The position numbers were made by a program, and so were the translations under genes. A stretch of 7,664 bases of DNA, taken from NCBI GenBank assembly GCA_900544475.1, contig UQVU01000086.1, forward strand, positions 1-7,664, in the 5' to 3' direction. Source of the DNA: an uncultured Butyricicoccus sp. (GTDB lineage Bacteria; Bacillota; Clostridia; Oscillospirales; Butyricicoccaceae). How positions within the stretch are numbered: the stretch's first letter is position 1; each line of letters begins with the position of its first letter. Below the pieces are notes generated by a model. That model did no database searches. It had not been told where the DNA came from and saw nothing but the letters and a program-made list of their open reading frames with translations. Positions 5,547-7,664 of this stretch are shown in pieces.

Positions 5547-7274
5547 TTATTTGGATACTTCGATACCGGTGAAGTAGAATTTCAGAATGTCCTCATAGCT
5601 GAAACCCTGCTCCGCCATGGCGTAAGCGCCCCACTGGCTCATGCCGACGCTGTGGCCCCAGCCTGCGCCGCTGAACGTCCAGCTGGCCGCGGCAGCAGAC
5701 GGCTGCTTGTTGCTGTTTTCGGTGCTGCTTCCGGCATTATTGTCCTTGCTGTCGTCCGTCTTTTCGGCCGAGCGGATCACGACCACGCCCTCCGGGTCCC
5801 AGTCTACCGCAAAGCCGAGTGCTTCGCCGATGTCGCGCAGCTTGTAGTAGTTGTTGTAATTGATATTATAGCCGGTGAGCTGCACGGTCTTGTTCCCCAC
5901 AGCGACCGCCGCTGTCGAGGGCGAGAGCTTCTTGACCGCCGCGACCGTGTCGCTCATCTCGCCGCCCACCTTGACATAGGGCGCGTTCGGGCTGAGCAGG
6001 ATGCGGTTGTTCGCGCCGTCCCAGGTCACGTTGAACTCGCTGCCTGTACCGTTCAGGATCCACGCCACATCGCGCAGCTTATAGTAGTTATTGTCGTTGA
6101 TGTTGTAACCCTGCGGCTTCACCACCTTGCCGTCAACCGTGACGGTATGTATCGACGGAGAGATTTTAACGCTCGTCTTTGTCGCGGATGCGGTTTTCTG
6201 CACAGCGGTTTTGGTCTGCGTGCCTGCAACAGCCGCGTTCGCGGTGATCGAGTAGTTGATGCTCTTGAGGCCGAACACGGTGCGCACATTGCTGCGCGTG
6301 AGCACGACCGTCTTGCCCGCCGTGTCGGTGACGGTCACCTCGGCAACGTTGTTCGTTGCGGTGCGCTTCGTGACCTCGACCTTCGCAACCGTGCCGATGG
6401 AGTAACCGGCGTTTGTCAGCTTGGTCTTGACCTCGGCAGGCGTCAGCGTGACGCTCCACTTATCCTTGTCCTTGGCCTCGTAGGGGTCAGCCTTGCCTTT
6501 CAGGTAGCCGTACTCGCCGCCCCAGACATTCGCCGCATCCTCGGTCGCGCCGCCGTCCGAGGAGAAGAAGTAGCCGATGACCTCCTTGCCCTCGTAGGTG
6601 AGCGTTTCGCCCGCGGTCGCGTTGACCGCAGCATCCGACTCGCTCGTGGCGTTTCCTGCGCCGAGGTAGACCTGACAGTTGGTCGTGTTGCACAGGTCAT
6701 AGCCGCTGTCCGTGTGCTTGTGCGTGCCGAGTGCGAACGAGCGCGTGCAGACCGCCTGCGCCTTCTGCGCGTCCGCCGGCCAGTCCGGGTCGATCTCATA
6801 CGGCAGAACGCCCTTCACATAATCCTCGACATTTACATAGTTTATAACGGTGAGGTTTCCGTTCGAGGCACGGCGGTAAACGAAGTCGCCGTACCACTTG
6901 TAGCCCTTGAACCAGGTCAGGCGGCTGTTCGGACGGATGGCCAGCTGTTCGAGTCCCTCCGCCGAGGTGAAAAGCACCTTGCCCGAGGTCGTATCGCACA
7001 CCTCGAAGGCGTTCTTATCGTTCAGGCGGATGGTCAGCTGCGACGCGGTCAGGGTCGCGGCGCTCTTGAAGGTCGTGCCGCTGACCGTACCGACCGTGTA
7101 GCCGGTCGGCTCGCCCGATACGTTTTCCAGCATCGGGGTCGCAAACGAGGACGCGCCGCTGACGGTCAGGCCGACGCGCAGCGTGGTGTCCGTGCTCACT
7201 GCCCCCGTCATCGGCACGGCAAGCGTGCCGGTCAGCGCCGCCGCACAGAGCAGCGCCGAAAAAAAGCGTTTCAT
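5547..7274 (-). CDS. Secreted SpoIID/LytB-domain protein with internal stalk-like repeats
   Basis: Predicted 575-aa exported protein. The N-terminus MKRFFSALLCAAALTGTLAV is a signal peptide without a convincing lipobox. The SpoIID/LytB part holds NVEDYVKGVLPYEI and DWPADAQKAQAV with the probable catalytic Glu160, then CNTTNCQVYLG and VRTVFGLKS (ending near 338). The closing SpoIID motif GWGHSVGMSQWGA and GFSYEDILKFYFTG is at the extreme C-terminus. Between them sit two stalk-like repeats and a Ser/Asn/Lys-rich linker. SpoIID is a lytic transglycosylase that cleaves glycan strands stripped of side peptides during engulfment; this relative could act in sporulation or in vegetative wall remodelling. 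ATG 7274 was preferred over TTG 7286, which abuts AGGAG with no spacing; AGGAG is 12 bases from the ATG. It is the first gene of the apparent operon with queA and tgt. Confidence 0.87.
   Translation of the reverse strand: MKRFFSALLCAAALTGTLAVPMTGAVSTDTTLRVGLTVSGASSFATPMLENVSGEPTGYTVGTVSGTTFKSAATLTASQLTIRLNDKNAFEVCDTTSGKVLFTSAEGLEQLAIRPNSRLTWFKGYKWYGDFVYRRASNGNLTVINYVNVEDYVKGVLPYEIDPDWPADAQKAQAVCTRSFALGTHKHTDSGYDLCNTTNCQVYLGAGNATSESDAAVNATAGETLTYEGKEVIGYFFSSDGGATEDAANVWGGEYGYLKGKADPYEAKDKDKWSVTLTPAEVKTKLTNAGYSIGTVAKVEVTKRTATNNVAEVTVTDTAGKTVVLTRSNVRTVFGLKSINYSITANAAVAGTQTKTAVQKTASATKTSVKISPSIHTVTVDGKVVKPQGYNINDNNYYKLRDVAWILNGTGSEFNVTWDGANNRILLSPNAPYVKVGGEMSDTVAAVKKLSPSTAAVAVGNKTVQLTGYNINYNNYYKLRDIGEALGFAVDWDPEGVVVIRSAEKTDDSKDNNAGSSTENSNKQPSAAAASWTFSGAGWGHSVGMSQWGAYAMAEQGFSYEDILKFYFTGIEVSK
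5769..6161 (-). repeat. Two stalk-like (copper amine oxidase N-like) domain repeats inside the SpoIID-like protein
   Basis: Residues 372-427 (5994-6161) and 451-502 (5769-5924) are diverged copies. Both begin SPS, share GYNIN followed by NNYYKLRD, and end with a hydrophobic strand after a VxWD motif. They resemble stalk domains of Gram-positive surface proteins, which usually act as wall-facing spacers or binding modules. They interrupt the SpoIID domain instead of flanking it. Confidence 0.75.
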
Positions 7275-7323
7275 ATTTCCGTTCAACTCCTGTTAGAAAT
7301 CGCGTTTATTTTTGCGCCTTCTA

Positions 7324-7352
7324 TTGACAAATATATCACCTTATTTTAAAAT
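7324..7352 (+). promoter_or_regulatory. Sigma-A promoter on the plus strand, away from the operon
   Basis: A perfect TTGACA (7324-7329), a 17-base spacer and TAAAAT (7347-7352, five of six matches) predict a start at about 7359. No convincing protein gene lies downstream; the next strong signal is a terminator at 7600-7625. It therefore probably drives a noncoding RNA antisense to the long leader of the SpoIID-like gene. Confidence 0.7.
7330..7338 (-). promoter_or_regulatory. Possible extended -10 promoter close to the SpoIID-like gene
   Basis: On the minus strand TGATATATT (7338-7330) matches an extended -10 (TG, one base, TATATT). There is no good -35; the hexamer at 17-base spacing is CTTCTT. 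It overlaps the plus-strand promoter, so the two could compete. It would give a leader of about 50 nt, against about 300 nt from promoter 7585-7614. Confidence 0.35.
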
Positions 7353-7355
7353 AAG
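7340..7355. repeat. 16-bp perfect palindrome over the plus-strand -10 box
   Basis: CTTATTTTAAAATAAG reads the same on both strands and covers the TAAAAT -10 box of the plus promoter. It also touches the spacer of the possible minus promoter. Its position suits an operator for a dimeric regulator. In an A/T-rich stretch it could also be chance, since all bases but the outermost pair are A or T. Confidence 0.5.
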
Positions 7356-7584
7356 AAGGAAAAGTATCTGATACAGATAGAGGCGCGGTTTTCATCAGTA
7401 TCGCCTGACAGGGTCCGCAAACCCGTTCATCAGCCGAAAAAGGGTCTTCCGCCGAAGTCGGTCGTTCTGTTGCGGCAGGACCGTACTGGATGCTGCGGAT
7501 AAAATCCCTGCGTCTGTCATCAGCAGAAATGCCGGTGGAGAGCTAAGCTGTGTTAGAAAGCGGCGGCGATTTTCCGCTCTTTCT

Positions 7585-7614
7585 ATTATAGTATAGGTCA
7601 TACCGGTTTTTCAA
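7585..7614 (-). promoter_or_regulatory. Sigma-A promoter upstream of the SpoIID-like gene
   Basis: TTGAAA (7614-7609), an 18-base spacer and a perfect TATAAT (7590-7585) predict a start near 7578. A transcript from here would reach the SpoIID-like gene after a leader of about 300 nt, opening with a bulged hairpin (AGAAAG with CTTTCT). The -35 box lies within the plus-facing terminator hairpin. Confidence 0.7.
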
Positions 7615-7625
7615 CCGGTATTTTT
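7600..7625 (+). terminator. Intrinsic terminator, plus-strand direction
   Basis: ATACCGGTT (7600-7608) pairs perfectly with AACCGGTAT (7613-7621) around a TTTC loop, and four more T residues follow (five in a row at 7621-7625). On the minus strand the hairpin is followed by GACC, so termination is directional. With no plus-strand gene upstream in the window, it supports the plus-strand noncoding RNA. Confidence 0.85.
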
Positions 7626-7664
7626 CATATTTCGTCACAGGATGCAGATTTTCCCGCAGAAACG

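Larger units (their letters stand above)
7359..7625 (+). ncRNA. Candidate noncoding RNA of about 267 nt, unclassified
   Basis: The unit runs from the predicted start of the plus promoter to the end of a strong terminator. Several local hairpins are visible by eye: TATCTG/CAGATA (7365-7379), AGGCG/CGCCT (7381-7406), GTTCTG/CAGGAC (near 7464-7481), GGAT/ATCC (7497-7507) and a bulged AGAAAG-CGG/CCG-CTTTCT stem (7555-7584). Signature motifs of SRP RNA, RNase P RNA and tmRNA were looked for and not found. The longest sensible short frame is 18 codons (7490-7546, AGGA 9 bases upstream), which is weak. The whole unit is antisense to the minus-strand leader of the SpoIID-like gene. This and the flanking signals are all I see in the 390-base stretch after that gene. 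Confidence 0.45.

Noticed and set aside
4584..7349. A 921-codon open frame on the plus strand
   Set aside because: It lies antisense across queA and the SpoIID-like gene, both of which have clear family motifs. The protein is Arg/Val/Ala/Asp-rich with no recognisable domain, as expected from the reverse strand of GC-rich genes.
7395..7601. A 68-codon minus-strand frame starting at ATG 7601
   Set aside because: Its start lies within the promoter 7585-7614, upstream of the predicted transcription start, it has no ribosome binding site, and the product matches nothing I recognise.
7359..7625. SRP RNA (long Firmicutes form, similar size) or tmRNA
   Set aside because: The SRP domain IV motif (GGTCAGG...GGAAGG...AGCAGCC) and tmRNA end sequences are not present on either strand.

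Overview
The window looks like chromosomal DNA from a GC-rich member of the Clostridia, possibly the Oscillospiraceae/Butyricicoccaceae group. The evidence is a perfect CIRCE operator at groES, a SpoIID/LytB-type protein, a SpoVB-type flippase, strong AGGAGG-type ribosome binding sites and sigma-A promoters. The exact taxon cannot be read from the sequence. All five complete genes and the groES fragment lie on the minus strand, so transcription runs from high to low coordinates. No transposon, phage, CRISPR or tRNA/rRNA signal was seen.

Layout from the right-hand (upstream) end. Positions 7275-7664 have no convincing protein gene but are dense in signals: a minus-strand sigma-A promoter (7585-7614), a plus-strand sigma-A promoter (7324-7352) overlapping a 16-bp perfect palindrome, and a strong plus-facing terminator (7600-7625). 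The plus promoter and terminator together define a candidate noncoding RNA of about 267 nt.

Next comes a close gene cluster: a secreted SpoIID/LytB-domain protein (5547-7274), queA (4452-5522), tgt (3277-4419) and a SpoVB/MurJ-type flippase (1642-3201). QueA and Tgt carry out consecutive steps of queuosine modification of tRNA. The two outer genes act on the cell or spore envelope. A long hairpin separates tgt from the flippase.

A further hairpin follows the flippase. Then a near-consensus promoter (1579-1607) starts a roughly 190-nt leader. This leader has a long-range closing stem, internal helices with mutually exclusive pairings, and a textbook terminator ending one base before the GGAGG ribosome binding site of a THUMP-domain 23S rRNA methyltransferase (rlmL/ypsC-like, 240-1382). 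This arrangement looks like an attenuator or riboswitch and is one of the two best candidates for something undescribed. The left edge holds the first 14 codons of groES with its promoter and CIRCE/HrcA operator.

The main points for a second look are the rlmL leader, the plus-strand RNA unit at 7359-7625, the stalk-like repeats inserted inside the SpoIID domain, and the start of queA.
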